Below, in pieces: positions 45,261 to 54,078 of a stretch of DNA of 64,000 bases (its first letter is position 1; the number at the start of each line of letters is the position of its first letter). The position numbers were made by a program, and so were the translations under genes. The stretch is from positions 78,613-142,612 of the forward strand of contig NZ_SUMC01000023.1 of the NCBI RefSeq assembly GCF_005047355.1, written 5' to 3'. Under the pieces are notes generated by a model that was given only the letters and a program-made list of their open reading frames with translations, was not told where the DNA came from and made no database searches. Source of the DNA: Actinacidiphila oryziradicis. Lineage in GTDB: Bacteria; Actinomycetota; Actinomycetes; Streptomycetales; Streptomycetaceae.

Positions 45261-45291
45261 TTGACAGGTCAGTGGTCTGGGCCCATACGAT
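45261..45291 (+). promoter_or_regulatory. sigma-70-like promoter for the divergent permease
   Basis: TTGACA (45261-45266) and TACGAT (45286-45291), 19 nt apart, face the permease gene whose ATG is at 45457. The -35 is a perfect consensus. It lies back-to-back with the leader-peptide promoter. Confidence 0.5.
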
Positions 45292-45456
45292 CGATGGCGG
45301 ACCGGCCTCCGCTGCTCGCGGTGGCCAGGCCTGCCGCGTTGAGGGATGCGGGCGAGCGTGACGGCACCCAGGCCCCGGCCGCACCGTGCACGCCGTACGC
45401 GTGCCGCCGGGTGATGACCGACACCCGCGACCCGCCCCTCCCCGGAGAGCCTCCCG

Positions 45457-46353
45457 ATGGTCACGCCTTCCGATGTCACCCTTCCCGACGCCGTATCCGG
45501 CCCGGCCGCCGCAGGAACCGGCGGTCCCGGCTTTGACGACCGCCGCAGATCGTGCCGCGCCGGCACGTCGGCCGCTGGGTCACCGCCGCCGCACTGCTGG
45601 TCTTCGCGATGGTGGTCAGTTCCGTCGTCCGCAACCGCGCCTTCCAGTGGGACGCGGTGGCCAGTTACTTCACCACCAGCGCCGTGCTCGACGGGCTGCT
45701 GCTGACCCTGTGGCTGACCGGCGCGGTGATGGCGCTCGGCTTCCTGCTCGGCACCCTGCTGGCGGTGATGCGGCTGTCCGCCAACCCGGTGCTGCGCACA
45801 CTGAGCCGGGGCTACGTGTGGATCTTCCGGTCCACGCCACTGCTGGTGCAGCTGCTGTTCTGGTTCAACATCGGCGCCTTGTACCCGACGCTCGGATTCG
45901 GTGTTCCCTTCGGCCCGCAGTTCGTCACCGTCAAGACGGTGAACCTGCTCGGCCCCACCCTCACCGCCGTCATCGGCCTGACCCTGCACGAGGCCGCCTA
46001 CGCCGCCGAGACGGTGCGCGGCGGCATCCTCTCCGTGGACACCGGCCAGGCCGAGGCCGCCCAGGCCCTCGGCCTCAGCAGATGGCGAACGCTGCGCAGG
46101 ATCGTCGTTCCGCAGGCGATGCGCTGACCTGCTGTTCTCGGTCCAGTTGGTCTACAACCGCACCTATCAGGTCATCCCGCTGCTGCTGGTCGCCACCCTC
46201 TGGTATATCGCCGTCACCACCGTGCTCGGCGTCGGCCAGTTCTATATCGAGCGGTACTACGCGCGCGGTACGGCTCGCGCATTGCCTCCCACCCCCCTGC
46301 AACAGTTGCGCCGGCGCCGCCGACGCTCGCACCGTGTTCGACGGGGACCGGTG
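45457..46353 (+). pseudogene. amino-acid-type ABC transporter permease, multiply disrupted
   Basis: The N terminus from ATG 45457 (VTPSDVTLPDAVSG) shifts frame near 45540. The main frame then reads a polar amino acid permease (FTTSAVLDGLLLTLWLTGAV; YVWIFRSTPLLVQLLFWFN; ETVRGGILSVDTGQAEAAQ). At PQAMR (46127) about 30 codons are missing, including the end of the EAA loop, and the frame changes. The last helix continues (DLLFSVQLVYNRTYQVIPL...QFYIERYYARG) and the gene ends close to the IS607-like left end. Its ATPase partner is absent, probably lost with the insertion. Confidence 0.8.
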
Positions 46354-46420
46354 AGGGGTGAACAACAGTCGCATTTTTCATCAGTAGTTATCTGCCTTCA
46401 TCAGCCTTTATCCTGATTGC

Positions 46421-47005
46421 GTGAAGCTTTCCGAGTGGGCGGCGCGCAATGGCGTGCATTACCAGACCGCGTGGACCTGGGCGAAAGAGGGCCGTATGCC
46501 GGTCCCTGTCGTGCAGACGCCGTCCGGTATGTGGCTGGTCGAGGAGTCCACTCCCGAGGTCGTTGGGCGGACGGTGGCGTACTGCCGTGTCTCGTCCGGC
46601 GACCAGAAGGCGGATCTCGACCGGCAGGTCTCCCGCGTCGTCCAGGGAGCAGGCGGGCTGGGGCTCGCCGTTGCCGAGGTTGTGACCGAGGTCGGGTCGG
46701 GACTGAACGGGAAACGGCGGAAGCTGCACCGTGTCCTGTCGGACCCGGCCATTGCCGTCATCATCGTGGAGCATCGCGACCGGCTGGCCCGCTTCGGCGT
46801 CGAGCATCTGGAATCGGCACTGTCGGCTTCCGGCCGGCGCCTGGTGGTGCTCGATCCGCAGGAGACGACCAGTGACCTGGTTCGGGACATTACCGAAGTC
46901 CTCACCTCGATGTGTGTCCGGCTGTATGGGCAGCGGGCGGCGAAGAGGCGGGCCGCACGCGCTATCGCCGAGGCCACCGCCCCGGCGGCGGAGAGGACCG
47001 GATGA
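46421..47005 (+). CDS. tnpA: IS607-family serine recombinase TnpA
   Basis: A 194-residue transposase with the IS607 order: an N-terminal MerR-like HTH (LSEWAARNGVHYQTAWTWAKEG, about residues 3-25), then a serine-resolvase catalytic domain (TVAYCRVSSGDQKADLDRQV, probable nucleophile Ser58; IIVEHRDRLARFGVEHLE). It has no separate C-terminal DNA-binding domain. GTG start. The TGA overlaps the tnpB ATG (ATGA). IS607 enzymes excise and insert DNA through a circular intermediate with little target specificity and no target duplication. Confidence 0.9.
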   Translation: MKLSEWAARNGVHYQTAWTWAKEGRMPVPVVQTPSGMWLVEESTPEVVGRTVAYCRVSSGDQKADLDRQVSRVVQGAGGLGLAVAEVVTEVGSGLNGKRRKLHRVLSDPAIAVIIVEHRDRLARFGVEHLESALSASGRRLVVLDPQETTSDLVRDITEVLTSMCVRLYGQRAAKRRAARAIAEATAPAAERTG

Positions 47006-47151
47006 GCGGGGCGGAGCCCGCCGGGAGCGGGAAGAAGAAGCGGCGGGGGTTCGAGGCGCGGCCCGGCTTCCACGTCGTGGGCCACAGGCTCGCCCTGGAC
47101 CCAGGCGCGTCCGCCCTGCAGGCTCTGGCCTCGCATTGCGGGGCGGCGCGG
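47002..47151 (+). pseudogene. tnpB: TnpB, 5' fragment only
   Basis: The first 50 codons (GFEARPGFHVVGHRLALDP...LQALASHCGAAR) match the N terminus of the complete tnpB at 63291. At 47151 the sequence switches to the inside of livH, out of frame with it, and the reading ends at 47217. No RuvC-like nuclease domain remains. Confidence 0.9.
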
Positions 47152-48023
47152 TGCTCACTTGCACCGGACTGGGACTGGGCGCTCTGTACTTCCTGGTGGC
47201 CTCCGGCCTATCGCTGATCTTCGGTCTGATGGACGTGCTGAACTTCGCCCATGGCGCCCTGCTCTCCATCGGCGCGTACGGCGCCTGGTGGGCCGCCGGC
47301 GGGAACCTGCCCGGAGCCGGCCGGAGCGGATTCGGCTTCGTCCTGGCGGTGGCCTTCGGCACGGCGGTCGGCACCCTGGCCGCGGTCCTCCTCGAACTGG
47401 CCGTCATCCGCCCCCTCTACACCCGGCCTCGCGAACAGATCCTCGCCACCGTAGGCGTGGGCCTGGCCACGCCGGCACTGCTCTCGGCGATCTGGGGCTC
47501 CGACGCCCGCACCTTCCCCGGCCCCGCAGCGCTCTCCGGTACCTTTCCGCTGCTCGGCGCGGCGATACCGGTCAACCGACTGGTGCTCGTCGCCGCCGCG
47601 CTGGTGGTGCTGGTGGCCCTCAGGCTCTTCCTCGGCCGGACCCGCCACGGCCTCGTTGTCCGCGCCGGCGTCGAGGACCGGGCCATGGTCACCGCCCTCG
47701 GCATCGACGTACGCAAGGCGTTCACCCTGGTCTTCGCCATCGGCGGTGCCGCTGCCGCCCTCGCCGGCGCGCTCGGCGGCCTGTACTTCGGCTCGGTCGA
47801 CCCCGGGCAGGGCACCTCGCTGCTCATCTTCGCGTTCGTCGTCGTCGTGATGGGCGGCATGGGCTCGATCACGGGAGCCGCAGTGGCCGCCGTCGGCGTC
47901 GGCCTCGTCCAGCAGTTCGCCAACTACTACACCGCCGCCGGCCTCGGCGACCTCGCGGTCGTCGTCATGCTCGCCGCACTGCTGCTCATCCGGCCGCGCG
48001 GACTCACCGGGAGGCTCGCATGA
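47151..48023 (+). CDS. livH: LIV-type permease LivH, second copy with new start
   Basis: This copy lacks the first five codons (MATIV), its ATG, its RBS and the upstream livKGF genes. The junction joins a G from tnpB (47151) to TG from livH (47152-47153), so the sixth codon, CTG (Leu) in the original, becomes GTG, and reading from it gives a 290-residue LivH otherwise identical to the first. No clear Shine-Dalgarno precedes it; translation could depend on the overlapping tnpA-tnpB frame. Transcription would have to come from the IS607-like element. Confidence 0.6.
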   Translation: MLTCTGLGLGALYFLVASGLSLIFGLMDVLNFAHGALLSIGAYGAWWAAGGNLPGAGRSGFGFVLAVAFGTAVGTLAAVLLELAVIRPLYTRPREQILATVGVGLATPALLSAIWGSDARTFPGPAALSGTFPLLGAAIPVNRLVLVAAALVVLVALRLFLGRTRHGLVVRAGVEDRAMVTALGIDVRKAFTLVFAIGGAAAALAGALGGLYFGSVDPGQGTSLLIFAFVVVVMGGMGSITGAAVAAVGVGLVQQFANYYTAAGLGDLAVVVMLAALLLIRPRGLTGRLA

Positions 48024-49150
48024 GCACCACCACGTCCACTGCTGAGCCGACCCGGCAGGAGGCCCCCGACCAGGCGAGGCCGCCGTCCTCGCCCGGCTGG
48101 CTGCGCCGTGCCGGTCACTGGTGGCCCGGCGTGCTCCTGCTCGTCCTGTTCATCGCCCCGTACAGCGCGCTGCAGGTGCCGGGCCTCTTCGACGGGCCGG
48201 TCGGCAGCCCGGGGACCCTGCAACTGCTGGCGCTCTGCCTGGTCTTCGGCGCCCTCGCCACCGGATACGACCTCCTGGTGGGCCGCCTCGGGCTGCTCTC
48301 CTTCGGCCATGCTCTGTACTTCGCCGCCGGCACCTACGCCACCAACACGATCATGCTCGAGGCGGGCCTGCCGTTCGTCGCGTCCGCCCTACTCGGGCTA
48401 CTCGTCGGGGCCGTGCTGGCCGCGCTGCTGGGCTCGGTCAGCCTCCGGGTCACCGGTATCGGCTTCTCCATGGTCACGCTGGCCTTCGCCCAAGCCGGGT
48501 CCATCCTCGTCCAACGGGATCCAGGTGGCATCACCGGCGGCGAGGAGGGCCGCGCCGCGCCGGCGCAGCAGCTGCCCGCCTCCCTGGTCGGCATCCAGCA
48601 CACCGCCAACCTTTACTGGATCGCCCTGGCCTACCTGGTGGTCACCCTCGTGGCCGTGCACTGGGCGGTCCGCTCGCCCACCGGACGGGTCTGGGAGGGC
48701 ATCAAGGAAAACGAGCGCCGGGTCGAGGTACTGGGTCTGCGGCCGTACGGCTTCAAGCTGCTCGCCTTCGTCCTGGCCGGGACCCTGGCGGCGCTCGGCG
48801 GCATCGTCTACCTGCTGCTCACCGGCGGCGCCACCCCGCAGACAACCACCTCGGACTTCACCCTGTCGCTCCTGGTGATGGTGGTTCTGGGCGGCTCCGG
48901 CAGCCGCTGGGGACCGCTGATCGGCGGCGTCCTCTACACCTGGGCCGACCACCGGCTGGGCGACCTGGCCGGCTCCGGAACCGTGGCCGGGCTCCCGGCG
49001 GTGTTGCGGGTACCTCTCTCGCAGCCGCTCTTCCTGCTCGGCACGATCTTCGTCGTCATGGTCTACGTACTGCCGGGCGGGGTGGTACGGCTGCCCGGGC
49101 GCCTGCGCGAGGCGCGGACGAGCAAGAGGTCGCTCGGACAGGCGGGATAG
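48020..49150 (+). CDS. livM: LIV-type permease LivM, second copy
   Basis: Identical 376-residue product to the copy at 31731. Its ATG again overlaps the livH stop, so its expression depends on whether the rebuilt livH is transcribed and translated. A second LivHM pair without extra LivGF or LivK could only act with the ATPases and binding protein from 27943-30847. Confidence 0.9.
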   Translation: MSTTTSTAEPTRQEAPDQARPPSSPGWLRRAGHWWPGVLLLVLFIAPYSALQVPGLFDGPVGSPGTLQLLALCLVFGALATGYDLLVGRLGLLSFGHALYFAAGTYATNTIMLEAGLPFVASALLGLLVGAVLAALLGSVSLRVTGIGFSMVTLAFAQAGSILVQRDPGGITGGEEGRAAPAQQLPASLVGIQHTANLYWIALAYLVVTLVAVHWAVRSPTGRVWEGIKENERRVEVLGLRPYGFKLLAFVLAGTLAALGGIVYLLLTGGATPQTTTSDFTLSLLVMVVLGGSGSRWGPLIGGVLYTWADHRLGDLAGSGTVAGLPAVLRVPLSQPLFLLGTIFVVMVYVLPGGVVRLPGRLREARTSKRSLGQAG

Positions 49151-49181
49151 CGCGAAAGAAGCCCGGTGCGGCCCTGACTCC

Positions 49182-49223
49182 TGCCTCCGTTACCCCGCGC
49201 GGACGCGCGGGGTAACGGAGGCA
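49182..49223. terminator. strong bidirectional terminator, second copy
   Basis: Same 19-bp perfect stem with 4-nt loop as at 32893-32934, again between convergent livM and the PucR-type gene. It would block read-through from the IS607-like element into later genes. Confidence 0.8.
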
Positions 49224-49225
49224 GA

Positions 49226-51151
49226 TCAGTGGCGGCCCGCGAACAGCCTCAGGCGCAGGGCGAGTTGGAGTTCCAGGGCCCGGTCCGGGTCGTCCCAGCC
49301 CTTTCCCAGCAGGGCTTCCACCCGCTCCAGCCGCTGTACGACGGTGTTGACGTGCAGGTGCAGCTGGTCTTTGGCCCGGGTAAGGCTGCCGCCGCAGGCG
49401 AAGTAGACGTCCAGGGTGTGGACGAGTTCGGTGCCGCGGCGGGCGTCGTAATCCAGGAGGGGACCGAGCGCGGTGGTGATGAAGCCGTCGACGTCGTGTG
49501 CGTTACCGAGCAGTACGCCGAGGAAGCCGAGGTCGGCGGCGTCGGCGCCATCGCCGGTGCGGCCCAGTACATGGAGGGCGCGAAGACAGCGGACGGCCTC
49601 GGCGTGACCGGCGGCGAGGGCCAGCGGCCCGGCGGCGGGGCCGGCGGCGGCCACCGTGACCGGCGCGGCCATGAGGTGGGTGAGCTGCGCCGCGGCGGCC
49701 CGGGCGGCCTCGCCGGGCGTCGTCCCGTCGTATGGCAGCAGCATGACGACGATCTCGGCGTGCTCGGTGCTGATACCTTCCCGGCCGAAGAGATACTGCC
49801 GGGCGGTCGCGGCGAGCTTGGCCCGTGCCGGGACGGCGGTTTCGGCAACGAGCACCAGGTGCGCACGGTCCAGATCGGTACCGAGCCGGCGGCCCCGTCC
49901 GACCAGCCCGTCCGGGTCGCGGTCGGGGGCGGTGAGCAGATCGGTGAGGAGTTCCCCGCGGATGCGGTTCTCGGCTTCGGCGACCGAACGGCGCAGCAGC
50001 AGGAGCAGCGCGGTGACCACGCCCGCGCGTTCGAAGACCCGGCGGTCGGGGTCCTCCAGCCGGGGCCGGGCGTGCAGCACGAGGCTGCCCAGCAGTTCCG
50101 GTCCGGCCAGTACTGCGCAGATCCAGCGGCCGCCACGGGGCACGGCTCGGCCGACGGCGCGCGAGTCGGCCACCGCGGCAGTCAGTTCCGCGGCGGCGAT
50201 GTCCTGGTCGGTGCCGGTCCGGGCGAGCCGCGTGCCTTCGTGGTCGTGGACGGTAATGCCACCGCCGAGGAGTTCCGCGACGGCGGCGGCGACAGTGGGT
50301 ACCTCACCGCCGCGCAGGACGATGTCGGTCAGCCGGTCGTGGGCCTCCTCTGCGCGCTGCATCGCTGCGGAGTGCTCGCGGATGACGGTGTTGGCGTCGG
50401 CCAGTTCTGCCAGGGCGGCATGTGTGTCGGCCAGGGCCTTGGCGGTATCGATGGCGATGGCGGCGTGCGCGGCGAGCGAGTTCAGCAGGGCCACTTCGTC
50501 CGGAGAGAAGTTGCGGGGGGCGCGGTCGGCGGCGAACAGTACGCCGATTACCTTCCCGCCATCGCGGGAACCCAGCAGCAGCGGCACGCCGAGGATGGCG
50601 ACCAGCCCCTCTTCCTGTACCCCGGCATCGATGGTGTGGGTGTGCCGGAAGCGCTCGTCGGTGCGGTAGTCCGGGGTGGCGTAGGGGCGGGCGGTCTGCG
50701 CCACCAGGCCGCCGAGACCCCTGCCGAGCTCCAGCCGCAGAATCTGGAACAGCGGGGAGACCGAGCCGTCCGTGACGCGCATATAGGTGTCCCCGGCCTC
50801 CTCATCCGGGAGGGTGAGATACGCGGTGTCGGTGCCCAGCAGCATCCGGGCTCTTCGGACGATGGACCGCAGCACGGCGTCGAGGTCGCGCAGCGCGGCG
50901 AGGTCACCGGCGGTGTCGAACAGCGCGGCGAGCTCGGCCTCCCTGCGGCGGTGCTGGCCCAGGGTGCGGTGGACGCGCAGGGCAAGCCAGGTCGCGTCCT
51001 CGATCCCGATGAGTTGGTCCGGCCTCGCGTCGGCGGCGCGGGCAGCCGCCAGGGGACCTTCGAGGTCATCGGCGGGAGCGCCATCGGCGAGCAGTTCGAG
51101 GAGGCGGCGCAGCGCGGTGGCGATCAATGGTTCGGACATACTTCTCGCCAT
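49226..51151 (-). CDS. PucR-family regulator with GAF domain, second copy
   Basis: Same 641-residue product as 32937-34862, with the whole upstream region also present, so this copy should be fully functional and would double the gene dose of this regulator. Confidence 0.88.
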   Translation of the reverse strand: MARSMSEPLIATALRRLLELLADGAPADDLEGPLAAARAADARPDQLIGIEDATWLALRVHRTLGQHRRREAELAALFDTAGDLAALRDLDAVLRSIVRRARMLLGTDTAYLTLPDEEAGDTYMRVTDGSVSPLFQILRLELGRGLGGLVAQTARPYATPDYRTDERFRHTHTIDAGVQEEGLVAILGVPLLLGSRDGGKVIGVLFAADRAPRNFSPDEVALLNSLAAHAAIAIDTAKALADTHAALAELADANTVIREHSAAMQRAEEAHDRLTDIVLRGGEVPTVAAAVAELLGGGITVHDHEGTRLARTGTDQDIAAAELTAAVADSRAVGRAVPRGGRWICAVLAGPELLGSLVLHARPRLEDPDRRVFERAGVVTALLLLLRRSVAEAENRIRGELLTDLLTAPDRDPDGLVGRGRRLGTDLDRAHLVLVAETAVPARAKLAATARQYLFGREGISTEHAEIVVMLLPYDGTTPGEAARAAAAQLTHLMAAPVTVAAAGPAAGPLALAAGHAEAVRCLRALHVLGRTGDGADAADLGFLGVLLGNAHDVDGFITTALGPLLDYDARRGTELVHTLDVYFACGGSLTRAKDQLHLHVNTVVQRLERVEALLGKGWDDPDRALELQLALRLRLFAGRH

Positions 51152-51332
51152 CGTGACACACGGGACGGTTGGGGGGGTATGGCCTGGTGCTGCCCAGCCG
51201 GAGCGGATCGGGCGGCGCCTGGAGAGTACGCCGGTCGGGAGCGCGGTGAGTGCGGTTGCCGCGCCCGGCCCGGCCTCGTTCGCGGTGGGCCTGGGCCGTA
51301 TCCGCGCGAGGCGCCGGACGTCGTGGAAGTCG

Positions 51333-52136
51333 TCACTGCGCAGTCCAGCCGCCGTCCAGGGGCAGTGAGGCGCCGGTGACGAAGCCGGAGTACGGACCGC
51401 ACAGCCACAGCGCGGCCTCGGCAACCTCCTCCGGCTCGATCAGCCGCTTGATCGCGGTGCGCTCCAGCATCACCCGCTCCACCACCTCCGCGGCCGGAAT
51501 GCCATGGGCGAGCGCCTGGTCTGCGATCTGGTCCTCCACCAGCGGGGTGCGGACATAGCCCGGATTGATGCAGTTGCTGGTCACGCCGTACGGGGCGGCT
51601 TCCAGGGCGACCACCTTGCTCAGCCCCTCCAGGGCATGCTTGGCGGTGACGTACGCGGACTTGAAGGGACTGGCCCGCAGTCCGTGCACCGAGGAGATGT
51701 TGATGACCCGCCCCCAACCGCTCTCGTACATGTGGGGCAGGGTGCGGCGCAGGATCCGGAACGGGGCTTCGACCATCACGCGCTGAATCAGCGCGAAGCG
51801 GTCCGGCGGGAACTCGTGGACCGGAGCGACATGTTGCAGGCCGGCGTTGTTGACCACGATGTCCGCGTCGTCCGGCAGGGCGTCCACGGCGTCCGGGACG
51901 GACAGATCGACCACATGTGCGACGCCGCCGATCTGCTCGGCCACCGCTTTCGCTGCCTCTGCCGCCCGGTCCACCACGTACACCCGGGCACCGGCGGCAG
52001 CAAGGGCCGTGGCGCAGGCGCGCCCGATCCCGCTGGCCGCGCCGGTGACCAGCGCCGTGCGCCCGAGCAGGAAACTGTCGCGATCGGGCCTTGAACCGGC
52101 AGACGGTCCGTTGCCGGGCTTGTGGGTACTCTCCAT
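51333..52136 (-). CDS. bdhA: 3-hydroxybutyrate dehydrogenase, second copy
   Basis: Same 267-residue SDR as 35044-35847 with catalytic Ser148/Tyr162/Lys166 intact and its own copy of the upstream palindrome (52275-52286). Both promoter and coding region are complete, so the duplication should raise dehydrogenase dose. Confidence 0.9.
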   Translation of the reverse strand: MESTHKPGNGPSAGSRPDRDSFLLGRTALVTGAASGIGRACATALAAAGARVYVVDRAAEAAKAVAEQIGGVAHVVDLSVPDAVDALPDDADIVVNNAGLQHVAPVHEFPPDRFALIQRVMVEAPFRILRRTLPHMYESGWGRVINISSVHGLRASPFKSAYVTAKHALEGLSKVVALEAAPYGVTSNCINPGYVRTPLVEDQIADQALAHGIPAAEVVERVMLERTAIKRLIEPEEVAEAALWLCGPYSGFVTGASLPLDGGWTAQ

Positions 52137-52274
52137 GACCGGAAACGCTAAGGAGGATATTGCGGGGATCCCATGTGAGGTGCAGCCACAGTCTATCGCC
52201 CGGACGTAGCGGACGACCCCATATGATTCTCGCGCCGCGCCCGACAGTACGGGCCTATACGCGAGACCCCGCGA

Positions 52275-52286
52275 TGAATCGATTCA
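52275..52286. promoter_or_regulatory. 12-bp palindrome upstream of bdhA, second copy
   Basis: TGAATCGATTCA repeats the site at 35986-35997, again 139 nt before the dehydrogenase start, with the same degenerate half-sites around it. Confidence 0.4.
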
Positions 52287-52340
52287 GGTGACACAAGCCC
52301 CCCAATCACCCGACTCTTGATCCCGAATCAGGAACGCTCC

Positions 52341-53228
52341 CTAGCGCAGTTGGCTGCCCGCCGGCTCAGTGAGCCGGGAGGCGACCACGACCGCGGCCTC
52401 AGGGTCGAACAGCAGTGTGTAGTGATTGGTGCCGGGAACCAGTTCGGCGCGCAAGCGCGGGGCGCGCTGCTGCCAGGCTGCGACCACTTCGGCGGGGAGT
52501 AGGCCGGGCGGGGCGCCGAACATGCCTTGGGGGGCGTGCAGTAGGAGGGTGGGCAGGTCGAGGCCGAGCAGCGCCTTGCCGAACCTGTCGTCGGCAAGGA
52601 GCAGGTCCCGGCCGTCCACACGGACGGCCTCCTCGATGACGCGGGAGCGCAAGGCGCCGCGTTCGCCGACGAGGTCGTAGCGGATGTAGTCCTCCAGACC
52701 CTCGCTCCAGTTGTCGGCGAACGCCGGGTGGGCGCGCCAAAAGTCCAGGTAGTCCTCGGGAGTCCGGAAGGTCCGGCGCAGCCGGGTGAGGGCCGGCCCC
52801 AGGATCGCCTCGGTCGCGGCGTCCGGGTCGGTGTACTCGGGGACGGGCAGCGGCAGTCCGCCGTCGACCAGGACCAGCCGCTCGAACAAAGCGGGTTGTT
52901 CGGCGGCGGCGAGCAGGGCGATGTACCCGCCGAGCGAGTGGCCGGTGAGTACCGGACGGGAGCCGCCGAGGTGGTGGACGGCGGCGAGGACGTCTCCGAC
53001 GTGCTGACTCAGGCCATACGGTCCTGGCAGGCCGTTGCTGGCGCCGCGGCCGCGTATGTCTAGGGCGGTCAGGGACCAGTCTTCGGGAAGGCTTCGCGCG
53101 ACGGTCTGCCAGGAGACGGCCGAGCCGGTGGTGCCGTGCAGGGCGAGGATGGATTGCTCGCCGGTGCCCCAGCGGAGGGCGTGGAGATCGCCGTCAGGCA
53201 GCGGCACGTGCAGTGGTTCGGGCTTCAT
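52341..53228 (-). CDS. alpha/beta hydrolase, second copy
   Basis: Same product as 36052-36939 (nucleophile Ser98 in GHSLGG). ATG 53226-53228 with the same AAGGA upstream. Upstream sequence is complete, so expression should match the first copy. Confidence 0.85.
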   Translation of the reverse strand: MKPEPLHVPLPDGDLHALRWGTGEQSILALHGTTGSAVSWQTVARSLPEDWSLTALDIRGRGASNGLPGPYGLSQHVGDVLAAVHHLGGSRPVLTGHSLGGYIALLAAAEQPALFERLVLVDGGLPLPVPEYTDPDAATEAILGPALTRLRRTFRTPEDYLDFWRAHPAFADNWSEGLEDYIRYDLVGERGALRSRVIEEAVRVDGRDLLLADDRFGKALLGLDLPTLLLHAPQGMFGAPPGLLPAEVVAAWQQRAPRLRAELVPGTNHYTLLFDPEAAVVVASRLTEPAGSQLR

Positions 53229-54078
53229 TGCGCATTCCTTCGTCGGGTTGGCACCGGCCGGCGGGGTTGTTGGGGAGGACGCATCTCTAACGGGCGTGCA
53301 CATGACGTACTGCCGGGCTGCTGGAAGGGTCTACTGGTGTCCCGGCCGGTCTCGCCCCTGGTTGCGACTACGCGGTGCGGCTCTCGCCATCAGTAGTACA
53401 TCAACTACGCTCGATATTAGAAGAGCCCGTTCTTCCGCCAGGGCAACCATGCCTGTGACGGTCCCCGCTGGGCGTACCGCCGAGCCCCGCATCCACGACT
53501 GATGGGTTACCTCGTACTGGCCAGCGCGTCACTCTGCCCGGGCCGGGGTCCATCGGCGACGCCGAAATGGGCCTGGCCTGCGTCGCCGTCTCGCCCCGGA
53601 CACCGTGGACTACCTCAGCGTTAGATCGACAAGCTCACCGCCCGGATCACCACCCGCCTCGCCGAGCTGTTCTGCTGCGGCGTTGCCCTCTCCCGGGAGT
53701 GGGGTCTAGCGTTGGCCGGGTGGCATGGGGCGCCATCTGTCGCGAGACACCAGGCCGGTGAGGAGAGGTCTTCCCGAGCCTCCGCCGGTAATCGGCCCAC
53801 CCGCCGAATTACTGAAGTAGGTTTTTTGAGTAAGTGGGTTTTGCTGAGTACGTGAAGACCCTGTGGCCGGTGTTTGCTGCGGGCAGCGAGGTGACCTCGG
53901 GCCGGTTCAGCCGCATCGTGAAAGCGAACGGCCGCCACTACAGCACGCTCGTCGCTTTCCACTTCAGCATCGAAGCGGGGCACTTGGTCCGCCTGCGCCC
54001 CGGGAGGACAGCGACCTGGTCGCCGGGATCGTGACCGCAAGCGACTGAGACGGCGACAGTCGTCGCAAGAGAGGTGGC
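53229..54078. other. gene-poor region with SnoaL-like remnant, second copy
   Basis: Repeats 36940-37789, including the partial NTF2/SnoaL-like reading at about 53855-54034. No intact gene. Confidence 0.35.

Larger units (their letters stand above)
30863..47151. repeat. tandem duplication, unit copy 1 (16,289 bp)
   Basis: This segment is repeated directly at 47152-63440 with a constant offset of 16,289. Base comparison at both ends fixes the limits: 30862 (C) differs from 47151 (G), and 47152 (T) differs from 63441 (G). Every gene, broken gene and hairpin in it recurs at the same spacing with the same translated sequence; I noticed no difference. The left edge is inside livH, the right edge inside tnpB. 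There is no inverted or direct repeat at the edges. Confidence 0.95.
46377..47151 (+). mobile_element. IS607-like element, copy 1, cut off by the duplication junction
   Basis: It contains a complete tnpA (46421-47005) and the first 150 bp of tnpB, then stops at the duplication junction. The left end is not exactly defined. Two TTCATCAG direct repeats (46377-46384 and 46397-46404) exactly 20 bp apart precede tnpA and could be recombinase-binding sites. The local sequence is AT-rich compared with its surroundings, consistent with an acquired element. The right end is missing, so this copy cannot move by itself. Confidence 0.75.

Noticed and set aside
46731..48023. A 430-residue fusion of a tnpA-overlapping frame to LivH.
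   Set aside because: The first 140 codons are an off-frame shadow of tnpA and tnpB. Only the part from GTG 47151 is LivH, so I report that start.
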